NCBI RefSeq assembly: GCF_016107545.1
Contig: NZ_JABASS010000008.1
Coordinates: 57,501-121,500, forward strand
Direction: 5' to 3'
Source: Psychrobacter namhaensis
GTDB taxonomy: Bacteria > Pseudomonadota > Gammaproteobacteria > Pseudomonadales > Moraxellaceae
Length of the DNA: 64,000 bases
Every line of letters starts with the position of its first letter. Within the stretch, counting starts at the first letter, position 1. The position numbers and the translations under genes are program-made. Under the pieces are notes generated by a model, which did not search any database, was not told the DNA's origin, and saw only the letters and a list, made by a program, of their open reading frames with translations. Of this stretch, positions 9,403 to 20,943 are shown piece after piece.

Positions 9403-10320
9403 CTATCTACTTTGGCTGCGACCACCAATGAATCTCGCCAAAATATTTAGTACCAAGACAGAGGTCGTGATAAGGAGTGCTGCCGCCCACGCCAAGGTGT
9501 GCCAGTTGTCATAAGGACTCATTGCAAACTGATAGATGGTATTGGGTAAATTGGCAATGGGCTGACTCATGTCGGTACTGAAATATTGATTGTTCAATGC
9601 GGTAAACAGCAAGGGCGCCGTCTCACCAGTGATTCTGGCAAAGGCCAATAGCACCCCAGTGGTGAGTCCTGCACGCGCCGCTTTAATAGTTACCTGCGTC
9701 ACCATTTTCCATTTAGGCGTGCCGAGTGCATAGGCCGCTTCACGAATACTGTTGGGCACTAGATTGAGCATATTTTCCGTGGTACGCACAACCACAGGAA
9801 TCACAATCAGTGCTAATGCCAACGCGCCTGCCCAGCCAGAGAAGCTTTGTCCCTTTACCATTAATGCATAAATAAAGAGACCAATCACAATCGATGGTGC
9901 GGAGAGCAAAATATCGTTTAAGAAGCGCGTCACTTTGCCAAGCATACTGCCTTGAGAAAATTCAGATAAATAAATACCTGTCATCAATCCAATCGGCGCG
10001 CCGATAAACAATCCTGAAAAGGCCAACATGATGGAGCCGACAATGGCGTTACGTAAACCGCCTGCACTCATAGGCGGCGGGGTATCGGCCGTGAATACAG
10101 GCAGTTGTACGATGCCTTGAAAGCCTTCGACAAACAACGTAAACAAAATCCAAAACAACCAAAACAACCCAAAAACCATCGCCGACATCGCAAAACCTAG
10201 ACCGAGCTTATTGGCCCAGCGGCGCTTGTTATAAAGGCGTTTGTTATAACGTCCTTCAAAACTTGTATTCACTGGTAACGGCGCATTGATTGCGTTGGTT
10301 GCATTGTTAGCAGGCATCAT
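9403..10320 (-). CDS. pstA: Phosphate ABC transporter permease PstA
   Basis: Inner-membrane permease with about six hydrophobic segments. The binding-protein-dependent transport signature appears as 'SIREAAYALGTPKWKMVTQVTIKAARAGLTTGVLLAFARITGETAPLLFTA', the ABC-contacting EAA loop. The first ~35 residues are hydrophilic. It lies 78 bp downstream of pstC and 94 bp before pstB in one transcription unit. Confidence 0.96.
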   Translation of the reverse strand: MMPANNATNAINAPLPVNTSFEGRYNKRLYNKRRWANKLGLGFAMSAMVFGLFWLFWILFTLFVEGFQGIVQLPVFTADTPPPMSAGGLRNAIVGSIMLAFSGLFIGAPIGLMTGIYLSEFSQGSMLGKVTRFLNDILLSAPSIVIGLFIYALMVKGQSFSGWAGALALALIVIPVVVRTTENMLNLVPNSIREAAYALGTPKWKMVTQVTIKAARAGLTTGVLLAFARITGETAPLLFTALNNQYFSTDMSQPIANLPNTIYQFAMSPYDNWHTLAWAAALLITTSVLVLNILARFIGGRSQSR

Positions 10321-10398
10321 ATTTATTTCCCATGTCTTTTATCACTCTCTCTCAAAGTCTGTCGAACCTAAATCAAACCTAAGAAGTCCATCTCAGGC

Positions 10399-11352
10399 CT
10401 ATCGATTGCCCGCTTTATTATCCATGCGCATCAGCATCAGCTTAGCCAGAGACAGCACGATGAAGGTAATGACAAATAGGATTAGACCTAAGTGTAGTAA
10501 GGAAGCCAGATGTAGCTCACTGGACGCTTCTGCAAACTCGTTGGCCAAGGCCGACGTAATCGTCACCCCAGAGGTAAACAGACTTGGACTGATATTAAAG
10601 GCATTACCAATTAAGAAAGTAACCGCCATCGTTTCACCCAGTGCCCGGCCCAATCCCAAAATAACGCCGCCGACGACGCCTGCTTTGGTATAAGGTAGGA
10701 TAATCTTAAACATGACCTCCCACGTCGTTGCCCCCATACCGTAAGCTGACTCTTTTAATAAGTCCGGCACGACAGAAAAGACATCGCGCATGGTAGCGGC
10801 GATAAAAGGAATGATCATGATGGCAAGGACCAATGAAGCGGTAAACATGCCCAGCCCCATAGGCGCGCCCGTAAATAATTCACCGATAATAGGTAAAGGG
10901 CCTACATGCTCAATGAACCACGGCTGAATGTGATCGCCAAAAAAAGGCGCAAAGACAAACAGTCCCCACATACCGTAAATAATAGAAGGAATACCTGCCA
11001 ACAGCTCAATGGCAATACCAAGTGGTTTTTTTAGAAAGGTGGGGCACATCTCGGTTAAAAATATGGCAATCCCAAAGCTCACGGGTACAGCAATGACAAT
11101 CGCAATAAGCGAGGTTACCAGCGTGCCGTAGATAGGCGCTAGCGCACCGTACTCATTGGCAACCGTGTCCCAGTTATTGCTGGTATAAAAGCCCAAGCCA
11201 AACTCTTGAATGCTCGGCCACGCCCCTATGATTAAAGAGACTAAAATGCCGCCTAAAGATAAAAGCACCAGTAGGGCAAAAGCCTTGGTGGCGTTGACAA
11301 ACAGCGTGTCGTAACGTTTTTGTTGGGCCAGTTGGGACCTTAAGTCATTCAT
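10399..11352 (-). CDS. pstC: Phosphate ABC transporter permease PstC
   Basis: The second permease subunit, with six predicted membrane segments starting near residue 20. The EAA-type loop reads '[57 protein letters not shown]', and '[19 protein letters not shown]' is typical of PstC. A hairpin and a partial Pho-box-like repeat lie between it and pstS, consistent with pstS being made in excess over the membrane subunits. Confidence 0.96.
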   Translation of the reverse strand: MNDLRSQLAQQKRYDTLFVNATKAFALLVLLSLGGILVSLIIGAWPSIQEFGLGFYTSNNWDTVANEYGALAPIYGTLVTSLIAIVIAVPVSFGIAIFLTEMCPTFLKKPLGIAIELLAGIPSIIYGMWGLFVFAPFFGDHIQPWFIEHVGPLPIIGELFTGAPMGLGMFTASLVLAIMIIPFIAATMRDVFSVVPDLLKESAYGMGATTWEVMFKIILPYTKAGVVGGVILGLGRALGETMAVTFLIGNAFNISPSLFTSGVTITSALANEFAEASSELHLASLLHLGLILFVITFIVLSLAKLMLMRMDNKAGNR

Positions 11353-11398
11353 AAGTGTCTCAGCATTGAATAGAGTGAATTCAAAAAACCAGTGTGTT

Positions 11399-11416
11399 CA
11401 TTCAGTTTTATGACAA
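11399..11416 (-). promoter_or_regulatory. Possible degenerate Pho box before pstC
   Basis: On the minus strand this reads TTGTCATAAAACTGAAT: the first 11 bases match the Pho box well, but the second repeat is only CTG-A. It lies ~50 bp before the pstC start, where a secondary PhoB-dependent promoter would sit. Inference only. Confidence 0.35.
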
Positions 11417-11449
11417 CAAACTTCAAATGTTCTTTAAATTTGCTGTGAT

Positions 11450-11488
11450 AAAACCCCTCAAACCACTACCGAAGAATAGTGATTTGAG
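11450..11488 (-). terminator. Intra-operon terminator/attenuator after pstS
   Basis: CTCAAA-c-CACTA (11457-11468) pairs with TAGTG-a-TTTGAG (11477-11488). On the minus strand the stem is followed by GGGGTTTTAT. It lies 43 bp past the pstS stop and before pstC. This suggests partial termination that favours pstS mRNA. Confidence 0.6.
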
Positions 11489-11530
11489 AGGAAAATGAGC
11501 AATTATTAAGCAATAGATAGAATAGTGAAG

Positions 11531-12700
11531 TTACTGCGCAGGCTTATATACTGGCTGTCCATCACTGCCCTTTACCTCGTTCCATTTTTCTTTAAATAAC
11601 GCCACGGCGGTGTCAGAGAAAGGCACATAATCTAACGCCATAGCGTCATCATCGCCTTGGGTATAGGCCCAATCAAAGAAGTTCAATACACCAGCGACCT
11701 GCTGTGGATTCTCTGGCTGCTTGTGCACCAAGATGAAGGTTGCAGCAGCGATTGGCCATGCTTGCTCAGTCTCAGAATTGGTGATGACTTTATAAAAGCC
11801 TTCTTGTTGTGACCAGTCGATATCACCCGCTGCGGCAAAAGTTTCTGCAGAGGGTTGTACGAAGTTGCCAGCTGCGTTTTTGAGAGCCGTGTGTGACATG
11901 TCGTTTTGCTTAGCGTAAGCGTATTCAACATAGCCGATCGAGTTTTTCATGCGGTTGACGTAGCTTGAAACGCCTTCATTACCTTTGCCGCCAGCACCAG
12001 TAGCAGACGTCGGCCATTTGACTGTCTTATCAACGCCAACGGTGTCGCTCCAATCTGGTGAAACTTTAGCAAGGTAGTCAGTAAAGTTAAAAGTCGTACC
12101 TGAACCGTCTGAGCGGAATACGGTGGTAATCGCCGCATCAGGTAAGCTCAAATCTGGATTCAATGCTTTGATGGCAGGGTCATTCCAGTTATTAATTTTA
12201 CCCAAATAGATATTGGCTAAAGTTTCACCATCCAATTTCAGCTCGCCTGGCTCAACACCATCAATATTGACAATGGGTACCACGCCGCCGATGACCGTTG
12301 GGAATTGAATCAGACCCGCTTCATCCAGCTCTTCAGGCGTCAAAGGCGCATCAGACGCCCCAAAATCGACTGTTTTTGATTGAATTTGTTTGATACCACC
12401 AGAAGAACCGATTGATTGGTAGTTAACTTGACCACCAGTCGCAGCGTTGTAGTCGTAAGACCATTTGGCGTAGATAGGCTGCGGGAATGAAGCCCCTGCC
12501 CCAGTGATATTCATGGCGATATTTTCAGCAGACTTAAAACCTGTGGCGGCAGCAGGGGTTGCCTGAGCCTGAGTGGTGGTTTCCGTGGTTGTGACAGCGC
12601 TGCTATTATCAGCAGCTGGCTCTGACGTATCGGTCGATTTGTTACACGCCGTAAGTGCTAAGGTACAGCTGACGGCCACTGCTAATAACGAATAACGCAT
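11531..12700 (-). CDS. pstS: Phosphate-binding lipoprotein PstS
   Basis: Periplasmic substrate-binding component of the phosphate importer. The start ATG 12700 has AGGAG 7 bp upstream. A frame extension upstream is not used. The signal peptide ends in a lipobox (L16-T-A-C19), so the mature protein is probably anchored in a membrane; E. coli PstS is soluble. Family motifs are 'ITGAGASFPQPIYAKWSYDYN', 'SIGSSGGIKQIQSKTVDFGASDAPL', 'TTVFRSDGSGTTFNFTDYL' and 'NSIGYVEYAYAKQ'. A Thr/Ala-rich linker follows the lipid-anchored Cys. It is the first gene of pstSCAB-phoU and lies behind a Pho box. Confidence 0.97.
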   Translation of the reverse strand: MRYSLLAVAVSCTLALTACNKSTDTSEPAADNSSAVTTTETTTQAQATPAAATGFKSAENIAMNITGAGASFPQPIYAKWSYDYNAATGGQVNYQSIGSSGGIKQIQSKTVDFGASDAPLTPEELDEAGLIQFPTVIGGVVPIVNIDGVEPGELKLDGETLANIYLGKINNWNDPAIKALNPDLSLPDAAITTVFRSDGSGTTFNFTDYLAKVSPDWSDTVGVDKTVKWPTSATGAGGKGNEGVSSYVNRMKNSIGYVEYAYAKQNDMSHTALKNAAGNFVQPSAETFAAAGDIDWSQQEGFYKVITNSETEQAWPIAAATFILVHKQPENPQQVAGVLNFFDWAYTQGDDDAMALDYVPFSDTAVALFKEKWNEVKGSDGQPVYKPAQ

Positions 12701-12774
12701 GTAGGACTCCTGAAGTTTAACAACGGTACAAAAAAGCATTGTGTGTGACATGGGAGCTATGTTGCCAAATCTTT

Positions 12775-12792
12775 ATGACAGTTTAATGACAA
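12775..12792 (-). promoter_or_regulatory. Pho box (PhoB-binding site) of the pst operon
   Basis: Minus-strand sequence TTGTCATTAAACTGTCAT contains two TGTCAT repeats 11 bp apart and is a near match to the Pho box consensus CTGTCATAWAWCTGTCAY. It lies 75 bp before the pstS ATG. A weak -10 (CATAGCT) follows about 13 bp downstream, as expected when PhoB replaces -35 contacts. phoB and phoR are not in this window. Confidence 0.88.
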
Positions 12793-13154
12793 CCTCTTGA
12801 ATCTTTCATGCGCTTTACATAATATTTGGATATCCTACCTATAGTCAGTTTAGAATAAAAGTCGTACATCCATTAATGGTGTTCGACTGGTATAAATTTT
12901 CCTCGCTGGCTGTTCGCAAGCGTGACAGAGGCTTCATAAAATTCATACTAGCACAGCTGTCACCTTTTTAAAGTGAACCGACTATCTACAGTCTATTCAC
13001 AGTAAATCCTTGCCTTCACTGGTCACTCACGGGTCCTAAGAAGTCATAGTCGTAGCAATATCAAACTGCCCGTATAAAGCCTGATATTTATGGCCAAATA
13101 TCATTAGCCGTTAGGATAGAATTTTGCTAGTATGAAGAGGATTTACAACACTGA
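12793..13154. other. Intergenic region between pstS and thiC riboswitch
   Basis: About 360 bp between divergent units. It must hold the thiC promoter, but no convincing -35/-10 pair was found. No open frame with a good start is present. Confidence 0.5.
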
Positions 13155-13286
13155 CAGACTCGGGGTGCGGTGTAACATTGGCCTGCTTTATTAAACTTGC
13201 TTTATTAAAATTAGTCGCCTTGATACATTCGCTGAGAGATCACCCGCCGAACCTGATGCGGTTAGTACCGACGCAGGGAAGTCTTA
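13155..13286 (+). ncRNA. TPP riboswitch (THI element) of thiC
   Basis: The conserved core is present in order: CGGGGTGC (13161-13168), GCTGAGA (13231-13237), ACCCG (13242-13246), GAACCTGAT-CGGTTAG-like (13250-13265) and TACCGACGCAGGGAAG (13266-13281). The ends AGACT (13156-13160) and AGTCT (13280-13284) form P1. It lies 258 bp before thiC and should lower expression when thiamine pyrophosphate is bound. The P3 arm between the two halves is AT-rich and longer than minimal. Confidence 0.93.
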
Positions 13287-15670
<2,384 letters not shown>

Positions 15671-15700
15671 GCTTAATAAGCTGTACACTTAAAACAAGAA

Positions 15701-15748
15701 AAGCCTTACTATTTAAGTATTTACACACTTATTTAGTAGGGCTTTTTT
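15701..15748 (+). terminator. Terminator between thiC and the aldolase gene
   Basis: AAGCC-TTACTA (15701-15711) pairs with TAGTA-GGGCTT (15735-15745) and a run of T follows on the plus strand. The loop is long (~23 nt). It sits between convergent genes and may act on both strands. Confidence 0.65.
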
Positions 15749-15768
15749 TACTGCTTTATGGGTGACTA

Positions 15769-16659
15769 CTACACTTTTGATGCCTGATAGATTTCTTCGA
15801 TTGAAGTTGTGATGGTTTCAGCAAACTCATCATCGCTTTGCTGACGGCTTAAGCCTTCAGTAAAAGCACGAGAGAAGCTGGCAATCATACCTGGGTTTTG
15901 TTTGAGCTTAGCACACGCCTCACTACGGCTGTAGCCACCGGATAGCGCCACCACCTTCAGCACTTTTGGATGATCAATCAGCGCTTGGTAAAAGCCTGAT
16001 TCTTCTGGCAGTGTCAGCTTTAACATCACTTGATGATCATCAGTTAAGCGTTCCAGATTACGCAAGATATCTGCCTTTAACAGCAGCTCACAATCATGCT
16101 TTTTGGCACTGTTAATATCCACTTCTGGCTCAACGATTGGCATCAAGCCTTTTGAGAGGATTTGCTTTGCCACATCAAACTGCTGCTGCACGACCAGTTC
16201 AATACCATCGGCGCTTGGCTCGTAAATCACAGAGCGCATTTTGGTGCCAAATACAGGATAGTTTTTGGCCTTATCTAATAGTAAATCTAAATTTGGCATC
16301 GGCCGCATGACTTGTACACCGCTCATTTTTTCAGCCAATCCCTTATCCACTTTTAAGAACGGCACAATGTTTTTGTCTTCCCACAGATAGTTGGCCGTCG
16401 GTTTACCGTTGACTTCACGCTCCATGGTGTCTTCGAATAAAATCGCCCCAAGCACCCGCTCACTATCAAAAGCCTCACAAGTCATAATACGGGCACGCAT
16501 CTCATGCACCAAGTCAAACATTGCTTCGTCGTTATCATAATCAGCACTACTCACACCATAATTTTCTAGGGCTTTTGGTGTGCTGCCGCCGCTTTGATCA
16601 AGTGCTGCAATGAAACCTGAACCGTTTTTTATGCGCTGTAATTGCTTTTCGTATTCCAT
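15769..16659 (-). CDS. Class I fructose-bisphosphate aldolase
   Basis: Cleaves fructose-1,6-bisphosphate to DHAP and glyceraldehyde-3-phosphate through a Schiff base. The 296-residue protein closely follows the staphylococcal-type class I aldolase: 'GFIAALDQSGGSTPKALENYGV', 'GAILFEDTMEREVNGK', 'VPFLKVDKGLAE', 'FGTKMRSVI', 'PIVEPEVDIN', 'VMLKLTLPE' (candidate Schiff-base K214) and 'VVALSGGYSR'. It is a single-gene unit convergent with thiC. Many gammaproteobacteria rely on the class II enzyme, so this could be additional or gluconeogenic; only a genome search can say. Confidence 0.94.
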   Translation of the reverse strand: MEYEKQLQRIKNGSGFIAALDQSGGSTPKALENYGVSSADYDNDEAMFDLVHEMRARIMTCEAFDSERVLGAILFEDTMEREVNGKPTANYLWEDKNIVPFLKVDKGLAEKMSGVQVMRPMPNLDLLLDKAKNYPVFGTKMRSVIYEPSADGIELVVQQQFDVAKQILSKGLMPIVEPEVDINSAKKHDCELLLKADILRNLERLTDDHQVMLKLTLPEESGFYQALIDHPKVLKVVALSGGYSRSEACAKLKQNPGMIASFSRAFTEGLSRQQSDDEFAETITTSIEEIYQASKV

Positions 16660-16842
16660 TGAGTGGGCATCCTATTTTTAGTTATTGAGATCAAACATCA
16701 TAAAATAAACAGAGTCTTGTCAGCCTAAACCAGCCTTACTGCTTATAGATAACCTTATCATAGGACGCCCTGCCTGCCTATATCTGATACGTTAAAGCTT
16801 TTGTAAAATTGCTTGCCTTTGCCAGATTTTAAGCGAAAATCA

Positions 16843-17697
16843 TCAAATCAAAAACAGTACGCCTACACAGCCAATCGCGAGTAATAGGCCGATGACATTA
16901 ATACGGTTTAGGGTTTCTTTAAACACCCCGACCCCAATCAATGTAGCGACCGCGATGACCCCCACATTCATACCCGTAAAAACGATACTTGGAGACTCGG
17001 ACAACACTTGATGCGCCCGCACATAAGCATAAATATTTCCCATGTTAAGCGCGCCTAATAATAACCCCGCTACCAGCGCATTCCCCTGCCAGCGCACCCG
17101 AGTGATGAGCAGGTAGATCAACAACAACAGCCCTGCCAAACCAAAACTGACAAATAACGTGAGTGGAAAGGCCGCGCCCTGCTTGGCAACTTGCTTAAAT
17201 AAAATATCGATAACGCCATAACCCGCCCATACGCCAAACAACCAAAGCGGTGTACGTTTGGCGTCTTTGCTAATATCAGCGTGCTCTTGCTGTGGACGAT
17301 AGATCAGCGCTCCTAGTGCCAAAAACCCTAATACCAGTCCCAATACACGCGTACCCGTCAGCAGCTCACCAAACAATAAGAAAGCGGCCACGATCGGAAT
17401 GATCAAAGATAAACGCTGAGCGGCATCGGTTGCGACCATACCGACCGCCTCAATGGCGCGCCCAAGGACGATAAACACAGCTGGCAGCAGCACAGCAAGC
17501 GCGATAATAATACCCCACGCATCGCCAAGCGTCCTCACTGCGCTGACATCGGGTTTTAGCAAAAACCAAGTCAGCAAAAACGCGACGGGATAACCCGCGA
17601 CGATGGTTTGCCGTATATCCACCTCTTTTTGTCGTAATATTTTTAGTAACACGGAAACGGCGACACTGCAAAGCACCGCTATCGTTAAATACATCAT
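16843..17697 (-). CDS. EamA/DMT-family transporter
   Basis: A 284-residue inner-membrane protein with about ten hydrophobic segments in two homologous halves, the layout of the drug/metabolite transporter superfamily. The half-end motifs 'LGLVLGFLALGALIYRP' and 'RINVIGLLLAIGCVGVLFLI' are typical. The substrate cannot be told from sequence. The central loop (QQEHADISKDAKRTP) is hydrophilic. It is a stand-alone gene, divergent from the ABC exporter across a 382-bp gap. Confidence 0.8.
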   Translation of the reverse strand: MMYLTIAVLCSVAVSVLLKILRQKEVDIRQTIVAGYPVAFLLTWFLLKPDVSAVRTLGDAWGIIIALAVLLPAVFIVLGRAIEAVGMVATDAAQRLSLIIPIVAAFLLFGELLTGTRVLGLVLGFLALGALIYRPQQEHADISKDAKRTPLWLFGVWAGYGVIDILFKQVAKQGAAFPLTLFVSFGLAGLLLLIYLLITRVRWQGNALVAGLLLGALNMGNIYAYVRAHQVLSESPSIVFTGMNVGVIAVATLIGVGVFKETLNRINVIGLLLAIGCVGVLFLI

Positions 17698-18079
17698 GCG
17701 CTTCTACCTTTTGCTTTTTGCACCGCAATTTTTGCGGATTGACTATCCTCATGTTCAGAGTAAGAGGCTAACTCTACTTAAGCCAAGCCAACGTTCTATC
17801 TATCCATGACTGTAAACAGATAGAGACACTTAAACAGATTGAAATCAGAGAATGTAACAAAGTATGTCTTACACAGCAATCTATTTATTGGCTTTTGTCT
17901 TTCGGATAATAACAAGGGCTTGTGACTACAACGGCAGCGGTCAAATTACAATTAGCATGCAGGTCTAATTGCGAATTTTGCTAAAATAGTGCGCAACCCT
18001 AATAACAACAGTAAAGATTCAAAATAACGAGTAATGTCGTTGATTTTGGCGTACTGCTATTGATGTTTTATGACTGCCT
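17698..18079. other. Divergent intergenic region, no gene seen
   Basis: 382 bp between the EamA-type gene and the ABC exporter. It should carry both promoters. No convincing consensus promoter, RNA gene or conserved element was recognised; open frames here lack good starts. Confidence 0.5.
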
Positions 18080-19984
18080 ATGAATGCTCTATTTCGCTTT
18101 TTTGAAAACCGCTTACCTGCGTTTCCTGAGACACCCATGCCGCTGCCGTCACCTCGTGATGGCATGCTAAAATTTATGTGGGCGTGTACCAAGGGTTTAC
18201 GCGGCTGGCTATTGTTGTTCATGATTTTGTCTGCGGGTATCGGTATCTATGAGGCAATGTTGTTCGCTTGGATCGGTAATATCGTCGACTGGCTGGGCGT
18301 TTATACACCAGAGAATCTATGGCTAGAAAAAGGCGACATGTTGCTCTTGATGCTGGCGGTCATGATCCTGAGTCCCATATGGATTGCATTGTCATCATTT
18401 GTACATTTTCAGACCTTGCAAGGTGTGTTTCCAATGCAGATGCGCTGGCGTTTTCATCAGCGCATGCTTGGACAATCGATGCAGTTTTATCAAGATGAAT
18501 TTTCAGGGCGCGTCTCAGCCAAGGTGATGCAAACCGCGCTGGCAGTTCGTGATACGGTGATGACCGTGACCGACATGTTTATGTATGTCACTGTCTATTT
18601 TATCACCTCAGGTGTCATCTTATTTAATCTCGACAGCCTGTTATTAATTCCGTTTATTGTTTGGCTCATCTTAGTTGCGCTCACTATTTGGTACTTTATT
18701 CCCAAACTCAAACAAACGGCCATTGTACAAGCAGATGCTCGGGCGTTAATGACGGGCCGTATTACCGACGCTTATGCCAATATCATGACAGTTAAGCTGT
18801 TTAGTCACTCGCGCCGTGAGCTGAGTTATGCCAAAAACGCCATGGGGCAGTTTTTAGGTACCGTTCATGCACAAATGCGCTGGGTCAGCTATTTAGAAGT
18901 CTCGACCCATCTTATCAGTGTGATTTTAGTCAGCGGCACGGTGGGTATTGGTTTGTATTTGTGGCAACAAGGAGCGGTTGGGGTTGGCGCGATTGCTGCC
19001 GCAACAGCGATGGCCCTACGTTTGAATGGTCTGACGCGCTGGATTATGTGGCAAACCGCCAGTCTATTTGAAAGTATCGGGACGGTACAAGATGGCATGC
19101 GCACCTTATCCGCTCCGCAGACGATCATGGATAAACCAAATGCGCCTGCCTTAAAAGTCACGGACGGTCATATCGTCTTTGATCACGTTGATTTTAGCTA
19201 TGAAAACGACAGCGATGATGTTAAGGGCAAACCTGCCAATACCATCAATGCCCCAGCGTCACCTAACACTATCAAACTGCTCGATAACTTCTATTTGGAC
19301 ATCAAACCAGGAGAGAAGATCGGCTTGGTGGGGCGCTCAGGCGCAGGAAAGTCTACTCTCGTTAACTTATTATTGCGCTTTTTTGATGTGGATAGCGGTA
19401 AAATCCTGATCGATGGACAAGCCATCGATGAAGTCACTCAAGAGTCGTTACGCCAACAGATCGGTATGGTGACCCAAGATACCTCCTTATTGCATCGCAC
19501 GGTCCGTGAGAATATCGCTTACGGTCGTCCTGATGCGACCGATGAGGAGATTATGATGGCCGCCAAACAAGCCCAAGCTTGGGATTTTGTTAAAGACTTA
19601 TACGACGATAAAGGCAACACTGGTCTCGATACGCAAGTGGGTGAACGCGGCGTCAAACTCTCTGGCGGGCAACGTCAGCGTATCGCGATCTCACGTGTTA
19701 TGCTAAAGAACGCACCGATTTTGCTGTTGGACGAAGCCACCAGTGCCCTTGACTCTGAGATTGAGTTTGCCATTACAGAGAGCCTAAATGATATGATGAC
19801 GGGCAAAACGGTTATTGCAATCGCCCATCGTCTTTCTACTATTGCCGCACTTGATCGACTGGTGGTCATGGACAAAGGACATATTATCGAGCAAGGCAGC
19901 CATGATGAGCTATTGTCACTAAACGGTGTCTACGCACGGTTATGGCAACGTCAAAGTGGCGGCTTCTTAGGAGAAGACAGCTGA
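18080..19984 (+). CDS. ABC exporter (fused permease and ATPase)
   Basis: A 634-residue half-transporter. An exporter-type membrane domain with about six segments (residues ~35-330) is joined to a nucleotide-binding domain with Walker A GRSGAGKST near residue 417, signature LSGGQRQR near 527 and Walker B ILLLDEAT followed by SALDSE. An insert of ~25 hydrophilic residues (DVKGKPANTINAPASPN) lies before the Walker A. It resembles the MsbA/multidrug group; the substrate is unknown. It probably acts as a dimer in the inner membrane. The alpha/beta hydrolase gene follows 54 bp later on the same strand. Confidence 0.9.
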   Translation: MNALFRFFENRLPAFPETPMPLPSPRDGMLKFMWACTKGLRGWLLLFMILSAGIGIYEAMLFAWIGNIVDWLGVYTPENLWLEKGDMLLLMLAVMILSPIWIALSSFVHFQTLQGVFPMQMRWRFHQRMLGQSMQFYQDEFSGRVSAKVMQTALAVRDTVMTVTDMFMYVTVYFITSGVILFNLDSLLLIPFIVWLILVALTIWYFIPKLKQTAIVQADARALMTGRITDAYANIMTVKLFSHSRRELSYAKNAMGQFLGTVHAQMRWVSYLEVSTHLISVILVSGTVGIGLYLWQQGAVGVGAIAAATAMALRLNGLTRWIMWQTASLFESIGTVQDGMRTLSAPQTIMDKPNAPALKVTDGHIVFDHVDFSYENDSDDVKGKPANTINAPASPNTIKLLDNFYLDIKPGEKIGLVGRSGAGKSTLVNLLLRFFDVDSGKILIDGQAIDEVTQESLRQQIGMVTQDTSLLHRTVRENIAYGRPDATDEEIMMAAKQAQAWDFVKDLYDDKGNTGLDTQVGERGVKLSGGQRQRIAISRVMLKNAPILLLDEATSALDSEIEFAITESLNDMMTGKTVIAIAHRLSTIAALDRLVVMDKGHIIEQGSHDELLSLNGVYARLWQRQSGGFLGEDS

Positions 19985-20038
19985 TTAACCACCGTCAACT
20001 CTCATTAAAAAAGTCATTCACAAGGATGTGTTTATTTT

Positions 20039-20935
20039 ATGGAAGCCTTTACAAATCGCATTCATCTTAGTGGTAAACAAGCGCGCTACTATGATTTAAA
20101 CCAGCTGACTCAAACGTCACATTCCGGCACACGCACACGTGTCCCAGCGCATTTTTATGCGGGCAACAGCTTTACCGTGGGCACTTATACGCCACTGTTA
20201 AGTAAACTGGCGAGTGACTTTGATATAAGCTCGCTTGCTCTACGCGGCTATTGGTATGATAAACCGCAAAACCATCGCCTCACACGCGAGCAAGATGCGG
20301 ATATTCTTATTGAGTTTTTAGAAAAGACACAGGATAAGCCTGTCGTTGGTATTGGCCATTCACAAGGCGCAACTGCCACAGCGATGGCCGCCGCCAAACG
20401 CCCCGAGCTATTTTCACAGCTCTATTTGATAGAGCCTGTGACCTTTACCAAAAAACAAGCGACGCTGTATAACTTGCTGCCACGTAAGCTTTTGCTACGC
20501 CGCGAGCCATTCAAGAGCACCCTAGCCAAACGATCTATCTGGTCAGACGTCAATAACTACTACGAGCATCTGCGCCGCCAACGGGCTTACAAACGTATCA
20601 GTGACGACCACTTACGAGTGTTTGCAGAACACAGCTTGACCAAAAACCCCGATGGCAGCTATGGGCTTACGTTTGCGCCAGAGCAAGAGCTGGCCAACTA
20701 TTTTGCCGCGCCGCATATCGATGCAGCCCTTAAGCAGCTCAGTTGTCCGTATACTCTGATCACTGGCAAGCCAACTTTATTTATTAATGCAAAAGTGCGT
20801 AAACAGTGGCAAAAATTTGTGCCTGACAAAAGCATCATTTCTCTCCCAGACTATGGTCACCTGCTGCCGATGGAAGCGCCTGAACGGTGTGCACAAGTCA
20901 TCATCGATCATTATAAAAACAATAAATATAGATAA
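20039..20935 (+). CDS. Alpha/beta hydrolase
   Basis: A 298-residue protein with the nucleophile elbow GIGHSQGA (S108) and a late histidine in 'DYGHLLPMEAPERC' (about H276), consistent with an esterase/lipase-like triad. No signal peptide is seen, so it is probably cytoplasmic. The substrate is unknown. AAGGA lies upstream of the ATG. The alkB-like gene starts 8 bp after its stop, so the two are very likely co-transcribed with the ABC exporter. Confidence 0.82.
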   Translation: MEAFTNRIHLSGKQARYYDLNQLTQTSHSGTRTRVPAHFYAGNSFTVGTYTPLLSKLASDFDISSLALRGYWYDKPQNHRLTREQDADILIEFLEKTQDKPVVGIGHSQGATATAMAAAKRPELFSQLYLIEPVTFTKKQATLYNLLPRKLLLRREPFKSTLAKRSIWSDVNNYYEHLRRQRAYKRISDDHLRVFAEHSLTKNPDGSYGLTFAPEQELANYFAAPHIDAALKQLSCPYTLITGKPTLFINAKVRKQWQKFVPDKSIISLPDYGHLLPMEAPERCAQVIIDHYKNNKYR

Positions 20936-20943
20936 GCCTAGCC

